DNA of 64,000 bases from Isoetes taiwanensis. Its lineage: Eukaryota > Streptophyta > Lycopodiopsida > Isoetales > Isoetaceae. Shown in pieces: positions 9,353 to 20,738 of the stretch (position 1 is its first letter; each line of letters starts with the position of its first letter). The notes below the pieces were generated by a model. It had not been told where the DNA came from and ran no database searches. It worked only from the letters and a program-made list of their open reading frames with translations. The position numbers and the translations under genes are program-made. The DNA is taken from contig JAJEKV010000028.1 in NCBI GenBank assembly GCA_021234155.1, positions 2,874,567-2,938,566 of the forward strand, written 5' to 3'.

Positions 9353-11830
9353 CCGGTGACGTCACTATAGATGGGCTGCGTCCAACAAAGCAGGGACAAA
9401 TGTAATATAATGCTATAAAATCGAAAAGAAATAACCTTTTTTGCAAAACTTGTGAGCCACCAAGATGATGATGTGAGCCACCGCTAGGAAGATTGCGAAT
9501 GCCTGAAAGTATTGAGGTGGGCTAGGTTGACAAAAGCGTGGAGACAGTTATGGGGGGGACAGTTGTGGAAGGACGAGTCCCTTCCACAACCATCTTCCTC
9601 AGTCTTATCATCGGCCGGTTTTTGTGTTCTTTGCGAGTCCCTTCCCAGAATAATAGCGATCTTAATTTTTTGTGAAGTCGCATTTTTTTGCTGCTTAAAA
9701 TGATGGTATGAAGCACTTTTAAACACCTGTACTTTTTTTTCTTCTAAAAGTGTGATTTCAACTTCAGGTCTACCAAGAGAATGTTTATGCTCTAGAAAAA
9801 AATTGTTCCTTTAAGAAGATAGCATGAAGCATGGGGTGAGTGAAAATTTGGCTCATCACCACCATGAAGTGAAGATCATTTTCTCGAGTTAAAGCGGGAA
9901 CTATTCTTCATGAAAATAAATGGGTCCCATCAATGTGTTTCTCTGTAGTGAACCCTTCTCAAAATAAGTGGAATATATGGGACAAACTCAAAACGATGTT
10001 CTAACTGCTTTGTCATTGAGCCTTCTCAAAATAAGTAGAAAATATAAAGCATCAGTTTAGGGTGGCATCAACTCATGAGCAGTCTGTGATTACATATCCA
10101 TAAGGCACTTATTGCATGGTAAGCATCACTACCCTCTCATCTATCTATTTTTTTTCTTGCCCTTTTTGTTATTTGTAGTCATAAGCATGTGCAATCTAAA
10201 CATTGTCCAGATGACTTCAAACCTCTTTGCTACATGCGATGTTCTCTTGTGGTATTCTATATGATATAGGCCAAGATATTTATGAAGAATACAAGTTAAG
10301 ATGCCCTATTCAAGGGCAAAGATGCCAACTGGTTGCATTATTAATATTATGAACAAGAGGTGTCGTGTGAATTCTTGCTTGATGTTTTTCCATCATTGAC
10401 CATGTGAATGTTATGTTTTTTTATGTGAATGTTATGTTATTGACCTGTACATATAGGCCATTGAGCACTCCTTGCCATGGCTATCCCAAACTTCTTCGCC
10501 CCTAATTCCAAGAACATATCCTAGAATGTCATGGAACTTAGCTAATGTGCATCTTGTCAGAGGCAATGACAAATATATTCCATCTTTCTTGATGCCTATA
10601 TATATCTAGATTTATTGTGACATATTGGAATGCATTGCAAGAGCATATGCCATTGAACACACTCTCTTACACATCCAAATTGACAATGTTAAATGCACCA
10701 ACAAATGACTATATTAGACATGATAATACAAGGCTCTAGAGATAAACATTGATCCAACTCCCACAAGTCCTCACATGGCCCAATCATTCCATGAATAATA
10801 ATTTCGTCAAATTTGATATGTTTGATCACGGGTTCTGTTCTTCAACATAAGGACATGATTTTATAAACAACATTCAGTCTCACCTACAAAATCCATTGCA
10901 TCTACTACGAATATCACAAATAATAGTTCATCTTGCAAAATATGTGATTGTGTTTTTATCGCGTGGAGTATTTTAATTTAGTTTGCACTCCCAACCTACG
11001 GTTTTAGCATCTATACATGCATGTAGTATATGCACATAATGCATGCATGTTGAGCCCCTCTTTTACTTGACACAGTGGAAGGCATGGCTTACTTTCTTTT
11101 GCGATCATACATGTCTTTTCTCTAGCATCAAAAAGCATTTAGATTTGCAAAACCGTGTGCAAATTTTCTTGTTCCCTTTTCTCCAAGGCAATCCACTTCT
11201 CTTTGTTTTAAGGTTCTTGGCATATTCACATGCTCTTGAATATGATGGACATTGATAAATGCAAAGAATAGGAGTTGAACCTGCTATAATAGCATAAAAT
11301 AGTTAGGACCAACACAACAAGGCAACACCTATAATCGATGTTTATCAAAGAGCCATGGAGACACATTTTGTCCCATATCACCGCAACAAAACAATGATAC
11401 GTTAGAATTATGGGAGTGAACCACAAGTACAAAACCATTGACCACCTGCCATTGCAATCCTTATGATTTCATCACAAATGCTCTCAAGCATTTCTATTGA
11501 TGAACATGGGGATAAGAAACCACAACTAGTGATGTGGTTTGTTTTGTAGCCTTGGTGTTTTCCGAACACATGATTATATGTCGATGGATCTACGCATTCA
11601 TTATATTTTCTTAATATGATTCTATACGTCAATTATTATTTTTCATATGATTGGCATATAGTATAAATGATTACATTCCATGTTCTTCTAGAAAAATTTA
11701 TGCTCTCCATATTCCATATTCCATTTCTAAGTAGTTCCACTGCATCATTTTAATGAAGTCCAACTTTTACAAAACAACCTCTAGGCCATAAAAAAGGCCC
11801 TTTTTTTTTACCCATGCATCGATCATTATC
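9353..11830. other. Intergenic, no gene recognised
   Basis: AT-rich DNA with only short open frames and no recognisable domain. It holds one copy of a dispersed repeat (10757-10915). Nothing else supported. Confidence 0.6.
10757..10915 (+). repeat. Dispersed repeat, copy 1
   Basis: Similar to 17879-18045. Shared blocks include CCCAATCATTCC-type sequence near the start and CTCACCTACAAAATCCATTG at the end. The family is unknown. Confidence 0.65.
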
Positions 11831-12071
11831 TTAATGTATATAATTATTGGAGAGCGATTCTATAATCACGACACGTCAGATTTTTTCGTGCGCAACACTT
11901 CTATGGAAATTTTTTCGACACGTTGCAAACTTTTCTGGCTATGGCATGTTCGGCAACTGTGGCAACCCAATCGCCGAAGCATCTCCTCCGGCTATGGAAT
12001 CGCCCAGCGCCCATCTGCATCAAGCTCTTCAGTCTGTTGGAGGAGTAATGCCGCATTAGCGCACCTTTAGC

Positions 12072-12386
12072 ATGAAGCCTTGCAGAGCTCATGGCCTGGA
12101 ATCAGCCGCTGCTCCAGAATCGGTTGAAGAGGAAATCGCTGGTTACAGGAGTCCTTTCAACAAGCAGTCTATGTTTTCCCTTCCGGTAGCACATGAGCGT
12201 GCGTCTAATGCACCGTTCTGGACAGAAATCCGTGAACAGCTAAGGCCAAAATGGATTTCTGTGATAGAGAAAATGGTAATGGAGGCGCAAATAAGAGCTC
12301 CATGCCCTAATCTTCGAAGAAAGAACAAAGCTTGCCGGATTTGGATGGCCTATGCTCAAATCAGAGAAGATATGTCCGATTCATGA
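12072..12386 (+). CDS. Unrecognised ORF, possible exon or gene fragment
   Basis: 104 codons starting at an ATG and preceded by open frames from about 11834. The product is charged and looks protein-like (PFWTEIREQLRPKWISVIEK, then RRKNKACRIWMAYAQ), unlike the low-complexity shadows around it. I do not recognise the family. Just downstream, at about 12510-12615, a frame reads ACAMYLDPKHQALDI, vaguely like the hAT transposase LDPR region, but this is too short to call. It could be a captured exon or an old transposase. Confidence 0.25.
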   Translation: MKPCRAHGLESAAAPESVEEEIAGYRSPFNKQSMFSLPVAHERASNAPFWTEIREQLRPKWISVIEKMVMEAQIRAPCPNLRRKNKACRIWMAYAQIREDMSDS

Positions 12387-12723
12387 TCTGGGTAAGAGAT
12401 TCAAATCACTCTTGGTGCATTGACATCATTTTTTTTCTGTTATTGAGCCTCAGATGCTAACTTGATTGATGCATGCCAAACTGGAAGGTTTTGTGCAACG
12501 ACAACAACCGACATCTTGCTTGATCATGCTTGCATTAGGAGTGAACCCATTCAGGCTTGTGCAATGTATTTGGATCCAAAACATCAGGCTCTAGATATTC
12601 GTTTACAGCTCTGAATAGCATTGGAAAATCGTTTTGGGTAACAATATTTTCTGTTTGCTGATGAAGATGATCATTTGGCTGTGGTTAGCAGCGGTTTATT
12701 TTGAAAAAATACATGTACTATAT

Positions 12724-12800
12724 AGGAAGGAAGGAAGGAAGGAAGGAAGGAAGGAAGTATATTTTAACGTCCACGGAGACCAACTGGCCTATGAGACAGT
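12724..12800 (-). repeat. Short retroposon 3' end with (TTCC)n tail
   Basis: On the minus strand a CATAGGCCAGTTGGTCTCCG block followed by TGGACGTTAAAA passes into a TTCC tandem run. The same block occurs at 26215-26287 and, more diverged, at 54655-54725 and 55917-55985. The arrangement is that of a SINE or LINE 3' end with a microsatellite tail. It could belong to LINE-B. Confidence 0.6.
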
Positions 12801-13048
12801 TTTACAATATAGCGGAAAGTTTCCAAACACAAAATAAAACCACAGAAATCCTGTACAATGTGTTTCTACCACTGGGATGAAAAAACCCCCCGTGTGGGAG
12901 GAAAAACCCTTGTAGTAGGCGTTGAGAGGCCCTATTTGGGCGCTCAAATTCCCTGTGCTGTGAGGGACTCCCTGACGGTGGAGACTTGCAGAATGTAGGA
13001 CGTAGGCATGCCACCATTGGCAAAGCCAGCAGTTGGTGAATTGCTATC

Positions 13049-13477
13049 TCAGAGCATCTGAGATCCACCACCTCCATGTTCTTGCATCCAGGTCTCCAAC
13101 TTGTCAATATAGAGTCCAAAAAGCGTTGGAGATAAGGGGCATCCCTGTTTAACACCTATGGTGTTGTTCACTCGGTGGTCTGACGCAGGCAAAGTGGCAT
13201 ATATTCCATCATACAACCGGTAGATGGCATTCTGCAAATCCTGTGGGACATGTAGCTCCTGCAAGCGTTGCCACAACAGGTCCCGAGGGACCGTATCATA
13301 TGCCGTCTTAAAATCCAATAAAAACAGCAATGTGTCACGCCGTGCATTGCGGCTAGCTTCCATAAGGATTCTCGAGAGTAAAAATATGATCACTGTGGCT
13401 TGGTATGGAAACCTCGTCTCGCCAATCGCGACGCGAGTTCCGCTTTCCTCCGCCCATTGCGTTAACTTCTTCTCCAA
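13049..13477 (-). pseudogene. LINE-B reverse transcriptase fragment
   Basis: Open 142-codon block containing RT motifs: FLLDFKTAYDTVPRDLLWQR (with the first catalytic aspartate), then GVKQGCPLSPTLFGLYIDKL. The YADD box expected about 50 residues later is missing; the frame ends in GGGGS-type sequence of unknown origin. In an intact LINE this domain copies RNA at the nicked target. Confidence 0.85.
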
Positions 13478-14399
13478 AGACTCGCTACAAGTTTTATGAA
13501 AGTAACGGGCTCGCCATGATCATACGGGGTAGTTGTGGAGTCATCCTCGCTTCCCTTTTATGAATAGGGTGACCTTGCTAACCATCCATTCTCGCTGGAG
13601 GCCCTCTCTCGATGGCCCGATTGATTATCCCTGTCAAAGGTTCGAGCAAAGCTGGCCCACCCCATTTCAACAGCTCGGCCTGAAGTCCCTGCAAGTCCTT
13701 TTCTTTACCATTAGCAAGATGCCTAAGACCATGGTGGATGTCCGCCTATGAGAGCTGCAGTGTTTCTCCTAGTTGATCCGCACGCCGCGAATTGCTCCCG
13801 GGGGGTCATACAACTCCTCCAACCGCTGTCTCCACTGGTCTGCGGTAACATTTCCAGGTGGTTGATGCCTCTTATATAGCACTCTACGCCAAAAGGCTTT
13901 TGGCTCAGTCATCAGTAGATCAAACATGCGTTGCTTGATTTTTCTCGCAATGTAGCGATGCTTTTGGATTTCAAGAATGCCTTATAGTCCCTAATGGCCC
14001 GTGGGTCGAGTTGTGGATCTAAGATGGTGCGAGTCTGACTCTTTAGAGCCTTACATTCAAGGCCAAACCGTGGGTTTTGAGGGAATTGCACAAAGGCCCC
14101 AAAGCGCCGAGAGCTTTCTTGCTACAAAGCATTTATCGGGTGCTATGCAGTAAAGCCTTCACCAACCATTCACACTTATCATGCAATGTATAGAGGCATC
14201 AATCCCCCAGAGCTCACGCTCAAGCTCCACCTCATATCCCGCTTGCTTCCCCTATAGTTCGGGTTGTATCCAAACCCAGGGGTGCTCTGTCCTCCGGGGC
14301 TACCCATCGAAAGTGCCTCCAATCCAAAGTGACATAAAGTGGATAGTGGTTCGACAAAGTCTCTTCATCTCTTGTTCCCTGCTCGCCGCGAAATCACTT

Positions 14400-15142
14400 A
14401 ATGATATCAAGTTCTCGCACCGGAGCTAGAGATAGTCCACCACACCGCTCCCCCATCGCCCCGCCGCTTAAGCCCCCGATCGCGCCACCGAAAGCATACC
14501 ATTGCAGATCACCATGTCAAAGATCCGACATAGCTGGACCAACTCTCTTCCAAAGGCTCAAGATCGTATCCCCGAGGAGCGCCTTGCATCTTTGGGATGC
14601 CTCCATTTCTAACCAAAGTGGGTTGGAGTCAGCATTTCGAAAGGTGACCGACCGCACCGTGGCGTCAGACGTGCATTGAAATCTCCCAATAAAAACACAT
14701 GACCCTCCTGGCGATACTGCTCTACGTCATCATACAATTCCCTATAGGGCATATGCACATCTATGTCTGCTTGATGCACCCTGTAGAACTTAGAAGTTTC
14801 ATAGGGTATATAACATCCTGTGATAAACAGTGGGCGATGGTGAGGCTGCAGCACTCGTATCCACAGGTAGCGGTTGAGTCTATCAGCCTTGTGGAGCGAG
14901 ACTGTGGATGCTATAGCATCTTTGAAGTAGCACGCGGCCCCTCCATACCCTCGCTTGCCATGGCGCTCATTGGCCAGTGAGAAATGATGGTACCCTGGGA
15001 TGTCCGGCAACAGATGACCACTATATTCCCATGTCTCTTGCAAGAAGATGATGTCCATGCCTGCAGCAATTTCAGCAATGCCGTCGCCACGCTTTCAGGG
15101 AAATCCCCTACAGTCCCACGACACAATTCGAAGGCACTCTTC
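14400..15142 (-). pseudogene. LINE-B endonuclease
   Basis: It begins EECLRIVSWDCRGFP directly after the ORF1 TAG. A frameshift follows near 15095, then an open stretch to 14609 with FLQETWEYSG (catalytic glutamate region), YGGAACYFKDAI, FITGCYIPYE and the metal-site motif FLLGDFNARL. The later SDH region lies in broken frames below 14609. No ATG precedes the domain, as in LINE-A. Confidence 0.85.
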
Positions 15143-15400
15143 CTATGCTGTCTGTGGTGACTGCCCTGTCCCAGTCCCCATGGAGGGTGCAGGAGTTGGG
15201 CCATTGGCAGGTGCTGGGGCTCTCATGTCCAGCTCTGCTGCTACGGGTGGTGCCCGGGTACTTGGTCCTAGCTGTGGTGCGATCCGCTTATTCCTCGAAG
15301 TGGGGATCCGTATGCTTGGTCCCCTGTGGCCGCTTTTGTGGTTGGCCGTGGAGGCACAAATACCTTCATCTTGGCACACATATAAGGGATTTGCTTGCTT
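15143..15400 (-). pseudogene. LINE-B ORF1, C-terminal end
   Basis: Pro/Ala-rich tail (PSTRAPPVAAELDMRAPAPA, then MGTGTGQSPQTA) ending at TAG 15143-15145. Assigned to ORF1 only by position just upstream of, and in frame with, the endonuclease; no ORF1 RNA-binding domain is visible. The 5' limit of the element is not visible. Confidence 0.5.
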
Positions 15401-17570
15401 GGTTTGTTCTGCTCTAAGCAGGCCAGAATGGCTGGATAGAATAGCTGCTAGTGCATATAGATATAAAACAGGTGCATTGCAATGCAAGATATATATAGTT
15501 TTTAAGATTTCGCTGCTATGGTGCTTTGGACGTTTATTATCTTTATATGCTATATGACAGTGCATCCCTATAAGACATGGCAGGAAAATCATCTATCAAT
15601 CACTGTCAATACATATCTTAGAAGAGAGGCATGGAGAACATAGGTTTTTCGTGTAAAAATCACTCATATAAAAAGCAGAAATTGTTTTGTAGATAAGTTA
15701 TTTGCTCAAGGAGGTCTCAGCAGCATTATGCTTGCCTGCACATGATTTGCTGTTTATAATGCTTTCACCAGCAATGCAACTAATTACATTCCTCGGTTCA
15801 GCAAACTGGATGGATAACCTAAGCCAAACCTTGAAGAGATTCTTCAACTAATTATCCAACTTTACCCAATTGTCTCACGTCGGAGAAACAAATGCTGAAG
15901 CAGTTCTGAGCTAAACATCCAATCTTAGACGAAGCTCATAAGAGTGCCACGAAATTATCAATGTAAAGGCCTCGTATGAGGGAAACAAGCCAAATTCTGA
16001 AGAAGTTCTAAGCTAGCTATGCAATCTGACCTGAGGGGAGATGGAGTCTGATAGAAGACGTTTTCAATGTGCCGACTTAGAAGAGAAGGTTCCAGAAATG
16101 TTTTGGGTTTCTTTATTTTTATTTCATGTATCATGGCATAGCGGCACTGGGATCTACAAACTTAGTGAGGTAAATTTTTTGTTTGCCGCAGGGGATGCTT
16201 TGGTTTTTGTGTTGATTCTAGAAGTCTGGCAATCGTTTTCGCCAAGCAAACATGTAAAGACCTTCAAGATCTATGACTGGTTATGACAGGGAGTGACAGC
16301 CTGCGCTCTTTAATCGAGCCATGACGCTGGGAAGCTGAGCAGACGATTCAGAAAAAAATACTTTGATACGGCTAAGTAGTAATTAGTTTGAATAAAAAGT
16401 TTATGGTTTGAAAAAATTGCAGCGCCTTGATTTGGATGACAATTATCTGTAAGCTAGTTGATCTTGATTTTGATGGCAAGTATTTTGCTGAGAATTTACT
16501 GAAGCATATGCAAATTTGTGCTGACAATTCCAGTGGCCTTGCAAAGTTTGAAGCAAATGAGAAGCTCCCCAGTAATATAGATAGTTTATTCTGGAATCAT
16601 ATCTTCCTTTTTCTTGCATGATCACAAAGTCTTTTATCATGGGTCTTGAAACTTCAGCTGAGCTCTCCTTCAAAAGGAAGCTGTAGTTGAATGTAAATTT
16701 GCAGAATTCATGGATTGTGAAAGGAAGGCCACGAGTTCTGTGGCAGATGGTAAAGATGGAGACAGGGAGCAACGGATGCTTAAGCTGGATGAAAAAGGCT
16801 ATAGCAGGGGTCCAAATTTTATGTTTGACAAAACATCAGGACCGAAAAGCTCTCCTCTTTTTATCTGCTACTGCGATTTAGAGCTTCATTATGTTTGGTT
16901 CACAGACCTCTTCGCTCCCAGGTAAGGAACACGCGAGCCATAGGAATCTAATTAGGAAATGAGACGCATGTGGATTATCAGTTGATTAGAAAAAAGAAAA
17001 GTATGTCGGAGCTTCTTTCTAAGCACAGCGCTACTCAACTGCTCGTTCTAAGCACAGCGCTACTCAACTGCGTTGAACAATCTTATGGGTAGGCCTTTTG
17101 ACTTTGTTGCATGTTGTTGAAGCATGACTTAAAGTTGCTAAAGTTCACCTCGAAAAGGCTCATTGCATACATTAATTTGAAGCCATTCTTGACATCCGTG
17201 GCTTTGTCTTGCTGCATGTTGCAAATGACTTAATAGTTTGCATATTTGAAAGAATGCAAAGTGCATAATTATTTTCAAAATATCATTTTTATTGTGTTTA
17301 AGTGGCAATATATAACAATCAATCCCAAAATTACACTAACAGAGCACCTTAGAGCAATGCAATTTGAGGCAAGAGAGAAACTGCAATGCAGTTTAAAGCA
17401 AGAGAGACTTTGTGATTTAACTCACTTTACTATTCTATAGGCCATAGTGCAAATAATTTTTTTTTTTTTTAATGAAGCAATGACACAAAAATTACAATTT
17501 GATTTTAAATTTTTTATTTTGAGATGTCCTTTATAATATTCGAGTTTAAAATTGACACCAAGTTGGTAAA

Positions 17571-17617
17571 GAGAAATGTTGGCGGCGGCCTTGGCCGCCG
17601 CGATAAATTTCTTGTAT
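17571..17617 (-). repeat. CACTA-like terminal motif with GC-rich palindrome, copy 1
   Basis: On the minus strand: TACAAGAAATTTATCGCGGC, then a GGCC-centred palindrome, then AACATTTCTC. Similar to 32635-32681 and 33718-33761. Plant CACTA elements start CACTACAAGAAA and have GC-rich subterminal repeats, so this is probably an old terminus, but the first CAC is not preserved. Confidence 0.5.
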
Positions 17618-17878
17618 ACATAAATACTATGAATATTACATATTACACCATTGAACATGACATCCCAAATATCAGAAAAAACCATTGAATTAAACCTCCC
17701 ACCCCCATTTGTTTTTGTTGATATTTGAAGGTGTCCAATGGTAGGCTCGGACCGTTGAATGCCAATTTCGGGCGATCTTGACCATCTTCAAGTGCAACTC
17801 ATTTTTTTGCAAGTTCTAGTTAACTATCAGTTTCAAATACGGAATTAAACCAAAGGTTATGAAGTGCATTATACGTGA

Positions 17879-18045
17879 ATCCAACTCTTACAAGCCCCCA
17901 ACATAGTCCAATCATTCCGTGAATGAATAAACTCATCGATTATGATAAATTTGATCCAAGTTCTGCTCGAAATATCCTTCAATCTCTAAGCACATTTATA
18001 AACAACATTCTATCTCACCTACAAAATCCATTGCATCTACCCATT
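17879..18045 (+). repeat. Dispersed repeat, copy 2
   Basis: Counterpart of 10757-10915, in the same orientation, with substitutions and small indels. Confidence 0.65.
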
Positions 18046-18289
18046 CTACACCACATGCCTATGAATAACGTCTTAGCACCATGTTTCTAGTTCGTATTGC
18101 TTTACACTTAGACCTTAGATTCCATTTACTTATGAAAGACTACGATTTTTTCAAAAAAAAAAAATAAAAGAGCAAAATAAATAAAGAAAAAAAAATCTAA
18201 ACCTTTTGAATCTCGTACTGTGGATTTGGTAGACCATATACGTTGAAAGCATAAAGAAGGCAAATAAGGGTGTGTAGCTGAATTTTTTG

Positions 18290-19385
18290 CAAGGGAGCTG
18301 TTCATGAATGCTAAATGCATGGTAAGTGGCACGTTCTCAAAACCAGATTTCTTTTATCAGAATGAACAGTTGGAATTGGTTAATGTTTACAAATATCTAG
18401 GATTGGAATTCTGCTCAAATTACAGCTAGAAGGTTTGCATTGAAAAACGCATTGCAGGAGGCAAGCGTGCCCTGTACGGCATGTTGCAAAGATGCCATAA
18501 AGCGGAAGCTCCAAAAAATGCTCTTTCGTACCCTGGTGCAAACTGTAGTGCTATATGGCTGCCCAATTTGGGGGCCATCTCTATCAGGCAAGATGTGGGA
18601 GAAGATAGAAGGAGTGCTCAAACTCTTCCTTCGGGAAGAACTTGGGATAAAAAAACAAGTGCCTTATGCAATGATTTCAGCGGAGACAGGGATGCTTCCC
18701 TTAGAGGCTGAAGCTTTGTGCCTCAACAGGATCAGCAATCTAGAGGAGAGTCGACTTCCTCACCTTGCAATGCAAACCTCGAGCAGCCAAGGGTGGTTCC
18801 AAGAAGTAAAAGAGTGGTTACATAAATGGGGACTGGAAGAACGTAATTGGCCTACCACAGACGAAGGGATCTGCGATCTGGTTCAGGCCAAGGTCGTTGA
18901 GAAACTATGGCAAGAAAAGGGTACAAAGATGGAGTTTTATCAGTCACAGATTAACCCAATGTTAATATACGCAGAACAAGATTATCTGAAAACATCTCCA
19001 CGTGCCAGGAAAGTCATTGCAAGATATAGGCTCAGCTCTCATCACCTAAGAATCGAAACAGGTCGATGGATGAAAATCCCAAGGGAAGAAAGAATTTGCC
19101 TGTTTTGTGAAGACGGCCAGATTGAAAATGAAGAACATACCCTTCTTCGATGCACACAATACAATCCAATAAGAGCGAGACATGAGGCTGAACACTCTAA
19201 CCTTTTCTCTCTGTGGCAGATGGATCCTCTCCGTCTCGGAGCATTCATATTTGATATAGATAAGCATCATCTTATGTTAAAAACTCTGAACAATACTTGA
19301 TACTTTATTGTATTTCAGCTTCATGCCCTTTTGGGTCTTAAGAAGCTCGATTTAATCATATTATTATTATTATATTATACAGTTA
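18290..19385 (+). mobile_element. LINE-D, 5'-truncated insertion
   Basis: Only the 3' end of a LINE is present on the plus strand: RT thumb (VNVYKYLGLEF at about 18385), C-terminal domain, a short 3' UTR and an (ATT)n tail at about 19358-19377. Truncation at the 5' side is the usual result of incomplete target-primed reverse transcription. No target-site duplication was recognised. Confidence 0.8.
18440..19300 (+). pseudogene. LINE-D ORF2, C-terminal part
   Basis: A long open frame without its own ATG start. It contains TVVLYGCPIWGPSLSGKMWE (post-RT region), a helical domain, and a C-terminal zinc-binding motif of C-x2-C...H-x4-C form (CLFCEDGQIENEEHTLLRC) as in many LINE ORF2 proteins. The frame is intact to its stop at 19298-19300, so the copy is relatively young. 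It resembles the LINE-A C-terminal region at 560-1 (VLLYGCEIWGP), so both may belong to the same clade. Confidence 0.8.
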
Positions 19386-20738
19386 GATAAGATATGTACA
19401 TTCTGTAATTTTTATATCTAACCATTCGTCCTCCCAGCATATACTTCACTCATACAAGTTACCCTCATCACATCATACAAAACATCCATAACTTTCTCAG
19501 TCAACATTTATATCCCTAACTGGGGTCGTCAACGAGTTGCTCCTTATCGAGGGATTTTGAATGCTCTCTATCAACAGTTAGTAGCCTCCAGGTCTGCTAT
19601 ACCATCAAATGCCCAAGAGGAGAAGCAAATTGCTAGTATCGGACAAACAAAGTTCAACAAGCTCAAGTAAAAGTGGGCTTGCAATGGGGGGTCGCTAAAA
19701 TCTAGACACAAGGTTCTGCAATGTAATGTATTCATACACGTTTTAGATCCTTGAGTTCATAGGTGGCAGCAAAATTTACATGATATGATCTCGTTTTTAA
19801 TTCATCTTCACTCACTTCTAGCTCATTTGCAAACAAAATTCAGACAACTAGTTCATCGTCACCTCGCTGATCCACATAAGAGTCTCCTTGTTAAGAAACC
19901 ACACCTTTTGAATGTATTTTAGTTTAGTACTTTATATGGTATCCTTTCAGATTGGCCATCTATTATATAAGAAAGACAATTTCCATGATTCCCAACAATG
20001 CACTGGTTCCTTCAGCTTTGTAAGTCGAGGCTGTCAAACATCTCCAGCAAGCCCCCAGTTCATTACAGGCTCGCATTGGTAGAAAAGATGCAAATTCGTC
20101 GAAGTACTAAGTCATTTTCCATCCAAACACCACCTTTTGCTATGGCAATAATTTCTAATCTGTTGGTAAAAGTTGATAATGACATCTTTGAGAACAGTTA
20201 ATACGTATTGCTAAAGAACTGCTGAGGGGTAAGGTTGCAAGTTGCAAGGAAATATACTAGCAATGACATGATGGATGAGGTTAGCGAAGAGCAGCATGAT
20301 CTTGGGTTAAAAGTCATCGTATAAGTTCCTGCAAAGTAAAAAAGCATATAGATTAGTCATCAGACTTTTGATAACTCCAGCAATCAAGAACAAGATTCAA
20401 TGCACATACTCCTACAAATCAACCCCCAAATTGAATACATGAAATTCAATTTGTGTGGAGACAGAATATTTTTCATGCACTAGAGATCAATCAATTACCT
20501 TGGTAGAATGAACACGCATTCACTTACATATAGGCTTCTCACTATAATAATATACAATTGAACTTCATATTTCTGAGAACTTCTAAATAAGCAGATTTTA
20601 AGAGACCCTGAAAGAGAGACCTAACAGTTATCTAACCTGGAAAATGTTTCTGCAGCATCCACAATGGTTTACTTGTGATTACCTGTGCCATGCCATAAAT
20701 TGGAATTTAGTTCTCCTCTTTGGAAACATTTGAATCTG
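19386..20738. other. Intergenic and 3' UTR of the UBA2-like gene
   Basis: Two protein-like stretches of unknown origin occur on the plus strand, at about 19514-19670 (WGRQRVAPYRGILNALYQQL) and 19998-20201. The part next to 20738 should hold the 3' UTR of the minus-strand RNA-binding protein gene; I cannot place the polyadenylation site. Confidence 0.4.

Larger units (their letters stand above)
13049..15400 (-). mobile_element. LINE-B, decayed non-LTR retrotransposon
   Basis: Minus strand: end of ORF1 at about 15400-15143, endonuclease 15142-14400, linker and early RT 14400-13500, RT core 13477-13049. The sequence after the GCPLSPTLFG block does not show the YADD region, so the 3' part is deleted or replaced. 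Frames are broken in the endonuclease and linker. Its ORF1/ORF2 junction has the same in-frame TAG arrangement as LINE-A. Confidence 0.8.
15401..18290. other. Intergenic, no recognised gene
   Basis: AT-rich. There are protein-like but unrecognised open stretches at 16427-16621 (LVDLDFDGKYFAENLLKHMQ) and 16710-16925, possibly remnants of exons. A 27-bp unit (TTCTAAGCACAGCGCTACTC plus 7 nt) is duplicated in tandem at about 17018-17071. A CACTA-like terminus is at 17571-17617 and a dispersed repeat at 17879-18045. Confidence 0.5.
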
